Source of the DNA: Rhodospirillales bacterium | GTDB lineage: Bacteria; Pseudomonadota; Alphaproteobacteria; Rhodospirillales; Casp-alpha2 | NCBI GenBank assembly: GCA_021775095.1 | Contig: JAJFII010000059.1 | Coordinates: 1 to 61,142, forward strand | Length of the DNA: 61,142 bases | Reading direction: 5' to 3' | Part shown: piece by piece, positions 26,866 through 37,083 of the stretch | Numbering within the stretch: position 1 is the first letter of the stretch | Layout of the letters: every line of letters begins with the position of its first letter | The notes under the pieces: model-generated | What the model was told of the DNA's origin: nothing | Databases searched by the model: none | Seen by the model: the letters and a program-made list of their open reading frames with translations, nothing else | Made by a program: the position numbers and the translations under genes

Positions 26866-28499
26866 TATTGAATAAATTGTTTATCGGCGAGTTCTGTTAC
26901 GGGCACCAGAGTCAAATTACGGGATTCCATGGTACGGATCCAAATCAGGATCCGTTCAATGGTATTTGGATAGGCGTGGATGATTGCGATAGCGGCGGCC
27001 TGCTCGCGCACCAACCGGTCCAGGCCTTGAAGTTTTTGGTCCATGGCCCGACGTGACGGTGGTTCGTCCAGATATACGTTACTGAATGCCTTGGTCAAGC
27101 CAATTTCAGCCGCCACTCGGCGCGCCCGCGACTTGCCACCACCGCCGTCGACAAACAACAAACCGCGCTTTTTTATTTCCGTCAGGACGGGTTTAAGCTG
27201 GCCTTCCGCTTCGTTGAATTTTGACCCCATAACGGACAACAGTCCCACGTAACCGGTCATACGAGACATCACATTGTTTAGTTGTTTGATATTATCAGAA
27301 ACCTGTAACCCCGTACTAAGTGCCAGCGGGCCGGCGTCTTCGGAGGGGAAATTTTTACTTTCCATGGGCAGTTCCAAAAGGACCTCATGCCCGGAAAGCC
27401 GTGCCCGCAACATCCAGTCGTTCAGATCGCTCACATAGGGCGAAAATGCCAGGCTAACCTCGCCCGGCAGCTTTTTGATCGCCGCCATACTGGCGGCACG
27501 GCTATAGCCAAGCCCTTTGACAATAATTGCAATCTTTGGGTTGGCCGTTTGATTAACAAAAGGTCGTGCATAGACCTGCCAGGGCAAGCGACCGTCCTTG
27601 CCAATCGTTGGCAGCGGATTCTGCAGGCCCGGGACCTGCGTAATCAAGTTCTCGTCCGGTGCCGTGGCCAGCGGCACGACGCGGCTTTGGTCGGGAAGCG
27701 TTCCATAGGATACGGACGTGACGGACGGAACAATCAATCCCTGTCCGGTATCACGCGGCACAGTCCCAGCCGCCGCATTCAATGACGCGCCCGCCCCGAC
27801 GCCGGTAATGGTCGCCAGTGCCGCCGCCCGCCGCTGTTCCGCCGTCAGAGTGTTGACCTCTGATCCTGCGGTCTGCAACGGCACTGCGCCGTCATTTTGA
27901 GGCCCGGCGGGTTGTATCTCTGAGGATTGTTCGGAATTTGCATCGGCTGTCAGTACCGGCGGTGTCAGTCCGGCCTTACCAATGGCGTTAAGACCGCCGC
28001 CAGCCTGTGGAATCTTTGGCGCAATCGCAATCGCTACCAGAGTATCCGACGATTGCAATTGAGCTGGCTCTGCCGTTGCTGCCTCGTCGTTGCTGCCTAA
28101 GAACCAGTACCCAGCTCCACCGATCACTCCGATAACTAGAACTAATATTGCCGCAAATACAAAGAGCATGGGGTTTCGCCCGATGCTCTCGTCATGGTCA
28201 CCGTCCTCATCGTCATCATCATCGTCAAAATCGAGGTCGTCACCAAAGTCGGGAATTTTTATTTCCTCACCTGGCAACATTTCCTCATCCGGTGATGGTG
28301 CTGGATCGGATCCAACCCCATCTTCAATTTCCGAAGCAAGAATGACATCGCTGTTCGACGATGCGGCCGCCAATTCTGTGTCATCATCAATGACTTCAGT
28401 GCGCGGACGATCATCGTCGAAGTCGTCACCGTCATCGTCTTTTTTTTTGCGTTTCAGTATGTCGAAAAGCTTCACTTTAACCCCTGCTGCTGAACGCAC
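26865..28499 (-). CDS. Divergent polysaccharide deacetylase family protein (YibQ-like)
   Basis: 544 residues. A long acidic, Asp-rich cytoplasmic N-terminus (to about 105), one membrane anchor (NPMLFVFAAILVLVIGVIGG, about 108-127), then a low-complexity linker, and a C-terminal deacetylase-like domain from about residue 320 (KIAIIVKGLGYSRA, EVLLELPMESKNFP, LFVDGGGGKSR). The strict polysaccharide deacetylase metal residues are replaced, typical of the divergent family. Next to ctpA and envC, which suggests a cell-wall or division role. Confidence 0.85.
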   Translation of the reverse strand: MRSAAGVKVKLFDILKRKKKDDDGDDFDDDRPRTEVIDDDTELAAASSNSDVILASEIEDGVGSDPAPSPDEEMLPGEEIKIPDFGDDLDFDDDDDDEDGDHDESIGRNPMLFVFAAILVLVIGVIGGAGYWFLGSNDEAATAEPAQLQSSDTLVAIAIAPKIPQAGGGLNAIGKAGLTPPVLTADANSEQSSEIQPAGPQNDGAVPLQTAGSEVNTLTAEQRRAAALATITGVGAGASLNAAAGTVPRDTGQGLIVPSVTSVSYGTLPDQSRVVPLATAPDENLITQVPGLQNPLPTIGKDGRLPWQVYARPFVNQTANPKIAIIVKGLGYSRAASMAAIKKLPGEVSLAFSPYVSDLNDWMLRARLSGHEVLLELPMESKNFPSEDAGPLALSTGLQVSDNIKQLNNVMSRMTGYVGLLSVMGSKFNEAEGQLKPVLTEIKKRGLLFVDGGGGKSRARRVAAEIGLTKAFSNVYLDEPPSRRAMDQKLQGLDRLVREQAAAIAIIHAYPNTIERILIWIRTMESRNLTLVPVTELADKQFIQ

Positions 28500-28609
28500 C
28501 TAAAACGTTTACAGCGATAGCTGATCGTTGAAGATGCCCAAAGTCGATAAAATTGCCGCAATACCGAACTCGCAAATGAACCCATTTGCTCCGGTTTTGC
28601 TCAAAGGCC

Positions 28610-30004
28610 CTAGTTTTTTACCTCCGCTGTCCGATTATTGGTAAATAAGGATATACCCTTGATAAGATCGAGCGCCCGCGACAATTGATAATCAATCGGT
28701 GCGGCAACGGGTTTGGCGGCGTCAGTCGTTGTTTTGTCTTCATCTGCCGACGGTTTTCCATCCTTTTCCGGCTCATAAGTTGTCTCACCGTCCTCGGCAC
28801 CGGCGGGTTGATTTTCTGTATCGTCGCCATTTTCATTTTTCAAGGCACCCCTTAAATCGGCCTCTCGGCGTTGTCCGGTACGCTCGACGGTTTCAATTTT
28901 AGCCTGCTCAACAAGAATGTCCGGATCGACGCCCTCACCCTGGATGGAACGCCCGGATGGCGTGTAATATCGCGCAGTGGTCAATCGCATGGCACCGTGA
29001 CCTGGCAACGGCATAATCGTTTGCACAGAACCTTTGCCAAAAGAACGGGTGCCCAAAATTACGGCTCGTTTGTGGTCCTGCAACGCACCAGCAACGATCT
29101 CAGATGCCGATGCCGAACCGCCATTAATGAGGACAACAACCGGCTTTCCTCGCGCCAAATCACCGGTCCTCGCATTATATCTGCTGGTATCTTCGGCCTT
29201 ACGAGACCGTGTCGATACGATTTCCCCGCGTTCCATAAAAGCGTCCGAAATGGCGACGGCCTGATCCAACAGTCCGCCCGGATTGTTACGAAGATCAAGG
29301 ACAATACCGAGCAACTCGTCACCGAGTTCCTTATCGAAGGCGTCCATTGCCTTCTTCAAACCGACATCTGACTGCTCGGTAAAGGAGGTAATCCGCACAT
29401 AACCGATTTTACCTTCAACCCGCGACCGAACCGATGTGATTTTGATTACGGCTCGGGTGATGGTGACGTCAAAGGGCTCCGGAGTACCTTTCCGACGGAC
29501 GGTAATTTTAATATCGGCACCGACTTTTCCGCGCATTTTATCCACCGCTTCGGCCAGCGTAAGGCCCTGTACAGACTCGCCATCCAAATGGGTGATAAAA
29601 TCGCCGGCTTCAATACCGGCCCGATAGGCCGGTGTATCGTCGATCGGTGAAATCACCTTAACGAAACCGGCTTCCATGGAGACCTGAATTCCCAGTCCGC
29701 CGAACGCCCCCCGGGTATTGACCTTCATTTCCTTAAAACGATCAGCGTCCATATAACTGGAATGGGGGTCAAGCGACGATAACATTCCGGTTATCGCGGA
29801 CTCGATCAGCTCTTCATCGGTCGGGGTTTCGACATAGTCATTTCTTACCCGTTCAAAAACGTCACCAAACAGGTTCAAAAGCTGATAGGTTTCGGCACTG
29901 TTTTTTGCCTTGTCACCGTCTGCCGCGAAGCCGGGCGACTGCCCGACCAGTGATACACTAAAAAATCCAGCAATGAGCAGTGTACCCAAAAATATTTTTT
30001 TCAT
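28610..30004 (-). CDS. ctpA: Carboxyl-terminal processing protease, S41 family
   Basis: 464 residues, periplasmic. Signal peptide at 1-27; PDZ domain about 95-180 (GGLGIQVSMEAGFVKV..GDFITHLDG); catalytic Ser in GSASASEIVAGALQDH near 300 and catalytic Lys in RSFGKGSVQ near 325. The tail (390-445) is acidic and low-complexity. In many bacteria CtpA trims cell-wall hydrolases or penicillin-binding proteins; overlap of 4 bases with envC fits such a link. Confidence 0.95.
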   Translation of the reverse strand: MKKIFLGTLLIAGFFSVSLVGQSPGFAADGDKAKNSAETYQLLNLFGDVFERVRNDYVETPTDEELIESAITGMLSSLDPHSSYMDADRFKEMKVNTRGAFGGLGIQVSMEAGFVKVISPIDDTPAYRAGIEAGDFITHLDGESVQGLTLAEAVDKMRGKVGADIKITVRRKGTPEPFDVTITRAVIKITSVRSRVEGKIGYVRITSFTEQSDVGLKKAMDAFDKELGDELLGIVLDLRNNPGGLLDQAVAISDAFMERGEIVSTRSRKAEDTSRYNARTGDLARGKPVVVLINGGSASASEIVAGALQDHKRAVILGTRSFGKGSVQTIMPLPGHGAMRLTTARYYTPSGRSIQGEGVDPDILVEQAKIETVERTGQRREADLRGALKNENGDDTENQPAGAEDGETTYEPEKDGKPSADEDKTTTDAAKPVAAPIDYQLSRALDLIKGISLFTNNRTAEVKN

Positions 30005-31386
30005 CCGCTTACCTTACTTTTTTCTATTTGCTGACCGCGACCCGCTAGCCACGGCAGTGGATTAATTGGCTGTCCGCTGCGACGTAATTCAACATACAGC
30101 GACGGTTTATGTCCTTTTTGATTTATCGTGACCCGACCCATAATGCCAACGGGTTCTCCGCCGAGGACCCATTGTCCGACAATAACATCAATACGTCCCA
30201 AACCAGCAAGGAGGGTATGATATCCTGCCCCATGTTCGATGATCAAGAGCCTGCCGTAGCCTTTAAAGGGTCCGGTAAAGGCAACACGCCCCTCATAGGG
30301 GACAATTACCTGAGCTTCTGATGCGGCATCAATGGTGATACCTTTGTGGGTCAGACCGCTTTCAGCTGCCTGTCCGAACATTGCCTGGACTTGGCCGATG
30401 ACAGGAAAGGGCAAATTCCCCTTCTCTGCGATTATCGGTTTTCCAGTATAATCCGGCGGCGGACCTGCGGCGACTAGGGAAGGGTTTTGACCTTCCTTTT
30501 TAGCCGTTTTCTGTGCCTTTTCCTGGGCTTCACGTTGTTTGCGCAAGGCATCCAAACGGTGCATGAGATCCCGCATGGACCTTGCTTCTACGGCCAACGC
30601 TTTGGCGTTGCGGGCCGCCGCATTGCTTTTTGCAACGGTACGCCGACGTAACCGAGATTTTCGGCCCAACAGGGTACGTAGTAATTTCCGCTGGCCTTCC
30701 AGCTCGATTTTGGCCCCGTTCAATTCTTCGCGACGACGCTGGGCTGCGGTCCGATTGGCGGCAAGAGCGCTTAAGTCATCACGTAGAAGCAACGCCCGTC
30801 GCGCCAGGTCAGGCATGGTCGCGCGCAATAAGATCGCCGTACGAACCGTATCACCTGGGCTAATGGGTTGGGCGATAAGAGCTTCTGGCGGATACTGGGC
30901 AACCCGCTGCAACGCCTGCAACACACCCCCCATCTGTTTACGGCGCCGGCTCAACGTCGCTTCTTTTTCTGTGGTTTCGCTGCTAACAACAGCGAGTTCC
31001 TTGGTCAGGTCCTGAACCCGTTGCTCATGGTCCTGGATGAGTCGCGCCGCAGAGACCATTCCCTGCCGCAATTTTTTGATGTCATCATCTAAACCCTCGG
31101 CTCTTTCCTTCAGTTCCCGGCGTTTTCCCTGGGCCTTCCTCAAGGCCCTGTCGATATCCTTCAGGCGCTCATCGGGCGCTTTTTCAAGACGTTGCGTGGC
31201 CGCCGGAGCCGATTGCCCGGGACCGGCATTCGCGGCGGGGGCAATCAGCGTCAATACCGCCGAATTGGCAGGAAGTTGCTGGTTAGCAGGTTTGTCGGAC
31301 TGGCCGTGGGCCATTGATCCCATCAACAGGGTCACCCAAAAGCTGACCAAATACCCCCATTTGGATAGATGGGAGCCTGACACCAT
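30001..31386 (-). CDS. envC: EnvC-like murein hydrolase activator with degenerate LytM domain
   Basis: 461 residues. N-terminal hydrophobic export signal, then a long coiled coil (about 75-280, rich in Lys, Arg, Glu, Leu), and an M23/LytM domain near 320-450. The LytM zinc site is partly lost: HKGITIDA keeps His and Asp, but the HxH motif reads LLAGLGRID, without His. That matches EnvC, which activates amidases rather than cutting murein itself. Placed 1 base from gpmI and overlapping ctpA. Confidence 0.88.
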   Translation of the reverse strand: MVSGSHLSKWGYLVSFWVTLLMGSMAHGQSDKPANQQLPANSAVLTLIAPAANAGPGQSAPAATQRLEKAPDERLKDIDRALRKAQGKRRELKERAEGLDDDIKKLRQGMVSAARLIQDHEQRVQDLTKELAVVSSETTEKEATLSRRRKQMGGVLQALQRVAQYPPEALIAQPISPGDTVRTAILLRATMPDLARRALLLRDDLSALAANRTAAQRRREELNGAKIELEGQRKLLRTLLGRKSRLRRRTVAKSNAAARNAKALAVEARSMRDLMHRLDALRKQREAQEKAQKTAKKEGQNPSLVAAGPPPDYTGKPIIAEKGNLPFPVIGQVQAMFGQAAESGLTHKGITIDAASEAQVIVPYEGRVAFTGPFKGYGRLLIIEHGAGYHTLLAGLGRIDVIVGQWVLGGEPVGIMGRVTINQKGHKPSLYVELRRSGQPINPLPWLAGRGQQIEKSKVSG

Positions 31387-32967
31387 TTATTGTGCCGCCA
31401 CGGTTTGCGAATCACCCCGGTCGAGCAAAGATCGACCGGTCATTTGTGCGGGCTGTTTTAAACCCATTAATTGCAGGAGCGTCGGCGCTACGTCACTGAG
31501 TCGTCCGGCACTCAGGTGCGGCACTCGATTTGCCGCCCCAACCAACAAAATAGGGACAACATTTAAGGTATGTTGGGTATGAGGTTCATGGGCATCGTGG
31601 TCGTACATGCTTTCACAATTGCCATGGTCCGCAGTCACCAGCATCGCACCACCGGCTTCGCATACAGCCGCCTCGAGCCGTCCGAGGCATTGATCCAATG
31701 TGGCGACAGCTGCCATGGCCGCAGGCAAGTTCCCCGTATGGCCAACCATGTCACCATTGGCATAATTAACCACAATCAATTGAAATGTGCCGCTAGCAAT
31801 AGCATCAACCAGTTTATCCGTCAGTTCGGGTGCAGACATTTCCGGCTGCAGGTCATAGGTTGCGACATCGGGTGATGGAACCAGGATACGCTCCTCTCCG
31901 TCAAATTCGGCTTCGCGACCGCCGTTAAAAAAGAAGGTAACATGGGCATATTTTTCCGTCTCGGCGATACGCAATTGTTTCAACCCGGCGTCGGCGACGA
32001 CTTCGCCAAGGATTCCCGACAGGGACGATGCGGGAAACATACTGTCCATAAAACGGTTCAGGTGTGATGAGTATTCAACCATGCCAAGGCAGGTCGGGAA
32101 TTCAAAACGCCTGTCGCGAACAAAACCATCAAATTCAGGATCGACAAAACAGGCGAGGATCTCGCGGGCACGGTCAGCGCGAAAATTGGCCATCAATATC
32201 CCGTCGCCGTCGGCCATTCCTGCGTAGGAGCCAATCACACAGGGTTGTACAAATTCATCGGTTTGATCTGCTGCGTAGGCATCTGATAAAACCTGCAGCG
32301 TCAGGGCAACCGCGTTTCCCTGACCATGGGCCATCGCCCGATAGGCCTTTTCAACCCGGTCCCATCGGTTATCCCGGTCCATAGCATAATAACGGCCGCT
32401 TACGGTGGCGATCTGGCAGTTGGTCTGCTCACCTAGGTTGTCGAGGAATTCAGCCAAAAACCGTTGACCGTTTTTGGGCGGCGTGTCACGGCCATCCATA
32501 AAAGCGTGGATGGCGACGGGGATTCCCGCCTGGCCCAGGATCCTAGCGAGGGCAAGCATATGATGCTGATGGGAATGGACACCTCCTGGTGACAGTAACC
32601 CCATCAAATGGCAGGTTCCGCCGGTCGATTTCAGGACCTCGATATGCGACAAAAGGGCGGTGTTATGGGCCAGGGAACCGTCGGCAACGGCCGCATCAAT
32701 GCGCGGCAGATCCTGCATAACAACTCGGCCCGCACCTAAATTCATGTGGCCGACCTCGGAATTGCCCATTTGCCCCGAAGGCAGACCGACGTGCTCGGCA
32801 GAGGCATCAAGTGTGGCTTTCGGAACGCTCGCCACCAGACGGTCCCAATTAGGGGTGTCGGCCAGTGCAATGGCGTTGTTTTCAGTTTCCCGGCGCTCGC
32901 CCCATCCATCGAGAATGCACAGAACAACGGGACCCGATTTTGATTGTTTATATTTTGTATCAGTCAT
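31387..32967 (-). CDS. gpmI: 2,3-bisphosphoglycerate-independent phosphoglycerate mutase
   Basis: About 526 residues from MTDTKYKQ; an upstream in-frame start adds 17 residues. Glycolysis/gluconeogenesis. Motifs: LDGWGERRETENNAI near residue 18, the catalytic Ser in GQMGNSEVGHMNLGAGR near 65, HAFMDGRDTPP near 150, NFRADRAREI near 265, and DHGNCESM with HTQHTLNVVP near 460-480. Usually directly follows rlmH in related genomes; here 8.7 kb separates them. Confidence 0.95.
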   Translation of the reverse strand: MTDTKYKQSKSGPVVLCILDGWGERRETENNAIALADTPNWDRLVASVPKATLDASAEHVGLPSGQMGNSEVGHMNLGAGRVVMQDLPRIDAAVADGSLAHNTALLSHIEVLKSTGGTCHLMGLLSPGGVHSHQHHMLALARILGQAGIPVAIHAFMDGRDTPPKNGQRFLAEFLDNLGEQTNCQIATVSGRYYAMDRDNRWDRVEKAYRAMAHGQGNAVALTLQVLSDAYAADQTDEFVQPCVIGSYAGMADGDGILMANFRADRAREILACFVDPEFDGFVRDRRFEFPTCLGMVEYSSHLNRFMDSMFPASSLSGILGEVVADAGLKQLRIAETEKYAHVTFFFNGGREAEFDGEERILVPSPDVATYDLQPEMSAPELTDKLVDAIASGTFQLIVVNYANGDMVGHTGNLPAAMAAVATLDQCLGRLEAAVCEAGGAMLVTADHGNCESMYDHDAHEPHTQHTLNVVPILLVGAANRVPHLSAGRLSDVAPTLLQLMGLKQPAQMTGRSLLDRGDSQTVAAQ

Positions 32968-33073
32968 ACCTGGAATATAACGGCTCCCTTCACTGATATA
33001 CAGTCTTGATAAAGCCAACGGACACTTTTTTAAAGGGCGGATCGAACCGCGAACAGGCCCGCTATCAGCTCCG

Positions 33074-33090
33074 GACCCGATTATCGGGTC
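33074..33090. other. Short perfect hairpin downstream of lpxR
   Basis: GACCCGAT, one-base loop, ATCGGGTC. Lies 15 bases after the lpxR end on minus. No T run follows, so it is not a classical terminator. Confidence 0.35.
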
Positions 33091-33105
33091 ACTTGCCGCG
33101 TCTCG

Positions 33106-34158
33106 TTAAAACGCCGCCTGGAAGGAAACCGCCAGAGAGCCGAAGCGACTGGCCTTATCCTGGCCAACAAATTCACGAGTCCGAAAGGCGTTGGTATAGG
33201 CAATTTTAAAGCGTCCAACCAACAGGGCGACGCCGAGGCTGGCATCGCCGATCCAGTTCTTTTTGTCGACACGATGGCTGTCTCGGAAGGTATTTCCGTC
33301 GACGAATATATTGTGTGCCACATAACGCCCCTGAACCGTCGCAAAGGCATACATTCCGATGGTCGATACCGGTTGACGATCGAGGGCGGAAACGCTGTGA
33401 ATAAGGCTGGGGGGGCCGAAATCCCTGGGCAAATTCCAGCCCCAACGGAGCGCTCCACCGATGTTGGCCTGAGTGGCGATATTACCCAGACTGGCACCCG
33501 CATGGGGTATGGCATCCAGTTCCAATCCGGCCACTTCAATCGGATCAAAAAACCGCCATTTTCGCTCGTAATTAATCAATAGCCCCGGCTCGGTTCTGAG
33601 TTGGTTATCCCATCCCTCGAAGGTATCGATAAGCCGAATGTCGTGCACAAAATCCTGCGCCTGTTCGGCCAATGACCAGGGCCCGACCAAACCCAGATTA
33701 ATTTCCACAGATTCCTGATCCATCCGCCCCTGGTCGTGGTCGGTGACGGTGTGCAGCGACACCCCGCCATAAAGCCAACCGGCGTAGGGCCGGTCGACGG
33801 TAATCAGGTTGGTCGTGTAGCGGTCTTCCGGCGTGTATATATCCTGACCCAGGGACAGGCCAAACCGGGTTGTTGTATTGTCATCCTGGGCAATCTGTTC
33901 GAGAAAATCCCGGACAATTTGCAAAGATCGTACGGTGTCGCCTTCGGGAGACAACCAGGAGATACGAATCCCATTGGTATAATGCTGATCAACGCCCGAA
34001 AACAAGTCGTTTTCGAACTGCAGGGACAAGGTTCCGAGTTCCTTATTCGGCTCCTCGGCGCGCGCACCTGCTGCCGACAATAACCACAGGATCATGCCGA
34101 ACAGTGTCGCGCATATGCGTCGTTGATACCGGGTTCGATCCCCGTGATTTATATCCAT
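33106..34158 (-). CDS. lpxR: Lipid A deacylase, LpxR family
   Basis: 350 residues, outer-membrane beta-barrel. Signal peptide about 1-34, ending AGARA. Family motifs: LQFENDLFSGVDQHYTNGIRISWLSPEG at about 45-73 with the catalytic Asn and Asp region, LSLGQDIYTPED near 110, and RPYAGWLYGGVSLHTVTD near 130. The C-terminus ends VSFQAAF, with a terminal Phe as usual in outer-membrane barrels. LpxR removes the 3'-acyl chain of lipid A. Preceded by a divergent carbonic anhydrase. Confidence 0.9.
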   Translation of the reverse strand: MDINHGDRTRYQRRICATLFGMILWLLSAAGARAEEPNKELGTLSLQFENDLFSGVDQHYTNGIRISWLSPEGDTVRSLQIVRDFLEQIAQDDNTTTRFGLSLGQDIYTPEDRYTTNLITVDRPYAGWLYGGVSLHTVTDHDQGRMDQESVEINLGLVGPWSLAEQAQDFVHDIRLIDTFEGWDNQLRTEPGLLINYERKWRFFDPIEVAGLELDAIPHAGASLGNIATQANIGGALRWGWNLPRDFGPPSLIHSVSALDRQPVSTIGMYAFATVQGRYVAHNIFVDGNTFRDSHRVDKKNWIGDASLGVALLVGRFKIAYTNAFRTREFVGQDKASRFGSLAVSFQAAF

Positions 34159-34250
34159 AGGCCAATTCTATCTCTATTTTCTTTATTAATCGTATCTGTG
34201 GCCCATGATGTAAATAATCATTATTTTATTCAGAACGGAGGGTTTAACTC

Positions 34251-34775
34251 ATGATCTACACGTTGGGGACAAAAACCGTAAAAACCGACGGCGACAACTA
34301 TTATATTGCCGAAGGCGCAACCGTGATCGGCGACGTTACCATGGCCACGGATGCCAGCGTCTGGTTTGGCTGCACAGTTCGCGGCGACAATGATCCCATC
34401 ATTATCGGCAGGGGTACGAATGTTCAGGACGGCTGCGTCCTCCATGCGGACCCTGGATTTCCCCTGACTTTGGGCAACGACGTCAGCATTGGCCATATGG
34501 TGATGCTGCATGGCTGCACCATCGGTGATGGTACATTGGTCGGCATTGGCAGCATTATCTTAAATGGTGCGACCATTGGCAAAAACTGTTTGATCGGCGC
34601 CAATTCCATGATCACGGAAGGCAAAGTGATTGCTGATAATTCTGTCGTAATGGGGTCGCCAGGCCGGGTCATTCGTCAGGCCACGGAAAAAGACCTGGAG
34701 ATGATCGCCCGCCCGGCCGCTCACTATGTGGCGCGGTTCAAACAATATAAAGCTGACCTGTTAAAACAAGACTAA
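34251..34775 (+). CDS. Gamma-class carbonic anhydrase family protein
   Basis: 174 residues forming a left-handed beta helix of hexapeptide repeats (residues about 10-150). Metal ligands are visible: His in CVLHAD near residue 65, and two in GHMVMLHGC near 84 and 88. Trimeric zinc or iron enzymes; family also called YrdA/PaaY-like. The only plus-strand gene between 17 and 47 kb, inserted between the sugar operon and lpxR. Confidence 0.92.
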   Translation: MIYTLGTKTVKTDGDNYYIAEGATVIGDVTMATDASVWFGCTVRGDNDPIIIGRGTNVQDGCVLHADPGFPLTLGNDVSIGHMVMLHGCTIGDGTLVGIGSIILNGATIGKNCLIGANSMITEGKVIADNSVVMGSPGRVIRQATEKDLEMIARPAAHYVARFKQYKADLLKQD

Positions 34776-35124
34776 ATCAGGTGTGTAAATGCTCCGGTCG
34801 CCCACCCACATAGGGACATCATCAGGTTACGGAAATAAAGGCAGGTGACGCCTCACCAACCGTGTTGCAGAAACGCCCGAAGGCCAGTGGACTTGGATCC
34901 ACAACCGCTGAAAATCATGATTTTCCGGTGTTTTATTATGCGAAGGCTGGTCGTCAGCAATACCGCGCCAAAATCCCAACGGATATTGCGATTTGGGGGG
35001 ACACTGGCAGCACAGTGACGCTATTGGATTAACCGCTTTTTTCCTGCGGTCCTGACAACCGTGCTCAAATCGTTTTTGTCGGTCGCGCGTGCCGCTGGCC
35101 AACAGGTGGCAAATTTTAACTCGT
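34776..35124. other. Intergenic, no gene seen
   Basis: About 350 bases between convergent genes. No convincing coding sequence in either strand. Contains a perfect 16-base palindrome, GAAAATCATGATTTTC, at 34910-34925. No clear terminator. Confidence 0.5.
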
Positions 35125-35874
35125 TCAGTCGGATTTGTACCGCGGCAGGACGTTACCCGCATCGGCAAGGGTTTCAGGTGTGCCGATGTCGATAAAATTT
35201 GCATTTGTTGGTATATATGCGTGAATGGTACCAGCCGGTAAGACATGAAAAAAATCCTTCTCAAGTGAAATTACCGGAGCATCACAGAGGCGGTCGAGGG
35301 CCGCCTGTGAAAACAAATAAATACCTCCGTTTATGTATCCGGCACCGCGATTATCGATATCCTTTTCGGAAAAGGATGTAATGGTGTTTCCATCAATTGA
35401 AATTTTCCCATAACGCGACACGTCGTCCACAGGGACACAGATCATGGAAATCTCCTGCTCCCTGTCGTTGTGAGCGGCGACAAATTCCGCCAAATCTGTT
35501 TCAAGCCAGGTATCTCCGTTCATAATTAAAACAAGGTCACTTCGCAAACGGTGTCGGCAGTTCTGGATCGCCCCGCCGGTTCCAAGAGGTCGTTTCTCGA
35601 CAATACACTCAATACTGTGGTCCTGGCCCAAATGTTTTTGGACTTTTTGAGCCTGATGGCCCAAACACAGGACAATATGTTCCACCCCATATCCCTTTAA
35701 CCAGGCCATCAAGTGATCCAGGTAAGGCCGCCCATTGATCGGTGCCAGAACTTTCGGCGTATCCCCCAGGACGCCACGTATTCGCGTGCCGAACCCGCCG
35801 GCGAGGACAGCAACATCAATATGATCCAATAATTTCACGGCTGAACCTGCCACATAATTGTTTTCCGGCTCCAC
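35125..35874 (-). CDS. hddC: Nucleotidyltransferase, D-glycero-D-manno-heptose-1-phosphate guanylyltransferase-like
   Basis: About 249 residues from a GTG; a second in-frame GTG at 35838, with GGCAGG before it, is at least as good a start. Rossmann nucleotidyltransferase signature AVLAGGFGTRIRGVLGDTPKVLAPI, uridylyl/guanylyl-type catalytic region VEKRPLGTGGAI, metal-binding Asp in LIMNGDTW. Best read as HddC-like because an HddA-like kinase lies in the same operon; a hexose-1-phosphate specificity cannot be excluded. Last gene of the six-gene minus-strand operon. The 230 bases before it hold no gene I can support. Confidence 0.72.
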   Translation of the reverse strand: MEPENNYVAGSAVKLLDHIDVAVLAGGFGTRIRGVLGDTPKVLAPINGRPYLDHLMAWLKGYGVEHIVLCLGHQAQKVQKHLGQDHSIECIVEKRPLGTGGAIQNCRHRLRSDLVLIMNGDTWLETDLAEFVAAHNDREQEISMICVPVDDVSRYGKISIDGNTITSFSEKDIDNRGAGYINGGIYLFSQAALDRLCDAPVISLEKDFFHVLPAGTIHAYIPTNANFIDIGTPETLADAGNVLPRYKSD

Positions 35875-36105
35875 CGGTTCGTCCGATAATCAAACGGGCC
35901 GTCAAGGAAACCATGTCCGTTCCATACCGGTTGAGAACGGGTTTTGGGAAAATCAGAAATGTGCCCGTCGATAGCGGCTACGCACGATAAGATGAACCCC
36001 TGGCAAACGCCTTGTGCGGTCCCGGTAAGGCGACAGCCGATCAAACGTCCTGTTGACGGATCCGGGCGCGCCATTCCGCAGGCATCATTTGGTCGTTTCA
36101 TACCG

Positions 36106-37050
36106 CTAGATATTTCCATAGCGGCTGTTGCGTATCATGGTGAACCCCTTAATTAGATCGGAAATACCATCATCAAGCGAGTATTTTGGCTGAAAACCTG
36201 TTTTTTCAATTTTGTCGTTCGAGACAATATAGTCGCGCTTGTCCGGGTCCTCGCCGATTTCAGCTTCTGTATATACAAAACTCGGAAGGTGTTTGTTGAT
36301 TCGTTCGCACAATTCTCGTTTTGATAGATTGGCACTCGACAAACCGACGTTATAGGGCCCCCCACGCATGGTTTCGAAATGGTCCATACCGTGAATAAAT
36401 GCCCTGGCCACGTCACGCACATGGATGTAGTTGCGTTTAAAATGCCCTTCAAACAATACTACTGCCCGATCATGCAAGGCCCGGTAGACAAAGTCGTTAA
36501 CCAGCAAATCAATACGCATTCTCGGTGCCATCCCAAATACGGTCGCCAGTCGGAAACTGATTGTATTTTCGCGCTCCAGTGCACGCGCTTCCACTTGAAC
36601 TTTGTGCTGACCGTACAAAGACACGGGCCTTAAGGGCGAGTCTTCGGTACAAAACTTACCCGCTTCGCCAATCCCATAACCGCTGTTTGTAATGGGGACA
36701 AGAACCCATTGATCAGTCGACAGATTGCCATACAAATCCATCTGCGCATCCAGATTGGTGCTGGTCGCGCCGATCGGATCCTTGGCACAGATAGGTGCCC
36801 CCACTAAGGCCGCCAATGGGATGACCATATCCGTCTTTTTCAGGAGATCGGCGACGAGCGTTTTATCCCGGGCATCACCGTTGATAATCGAAAAATCTGG
36901 ATCGGCACAACAGGCCGCGAGAGAATTTTGTTTGAACATAAAATTGTCCAACACACAGACTTTATATCCCCTCGCCAAAAGTTCAGGCACCATGATTGAT
37001 CCCAAATATCCGGCGCCACCTGTTACCAAAATCGAACGTTTTTCAGACAT
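36106..37050 (-). CDS. NAD-dependent epimerase/dehydratase, nucleotide-sugar SDR
   Basis: 314 residues, extended SDR. Cofactor motif LVTGGAGYLGSIMVP, acidic residue after strand 2 in VLDNF (NAD), catalytic SLYGQHKVQVEA near residue 145. The 4,6-dehydratase TDE signature is absent (ITNSGYGIGEAG stands there), so an epimerase or ketoreductase fits better than a dehydratase. Starts 34 bases after the ColD-like gene. Likely reduces or epimerises the keto sugar made by the operon. Confidence 0.82.
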   Translation of the reverse strand: MSEKRSILVTGGAGYLGSIMVPELLARGYKVCVLDNFMFKQNSLAACCADPDFSIINGDARDKTLVADLLKKTDMVIPLAALVGAPICAKDPIGATSTNLDAQMDLYGNLSTDQWVLVPITNSGYGIGEAGKFCTEDSPLRPVSLYGQHKVQVEARALERENTISFRLATVFGMAPRMRIDLLVNDFVYRALHDRAVVLFEGHFKRNYIHVRDVARAFIHGMDHFETMRGGPYNVGLSSANLSKRELCERINKHLPSFVYTEAEIGEDPDKRDYIVSNDKIEKTGFQPKYSLDDGISDLIKGFTMIRNSRYGNI

Positions 37051-37083
37051 CTATTTCTTTCACATCCATCGGCAGAAAACGAC

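Noticed and set aside
34910-34925. 16-base palindrome GAAAATCATGATTTTC as a regulator site
   Set aside because: Single occurrence between convergent genes; no promoter near it.
35835-36119. 94-residue frame between SDR and nucleotidyltransferase
   Set aside because: Overlaps both genes, no domain, and weak start context.
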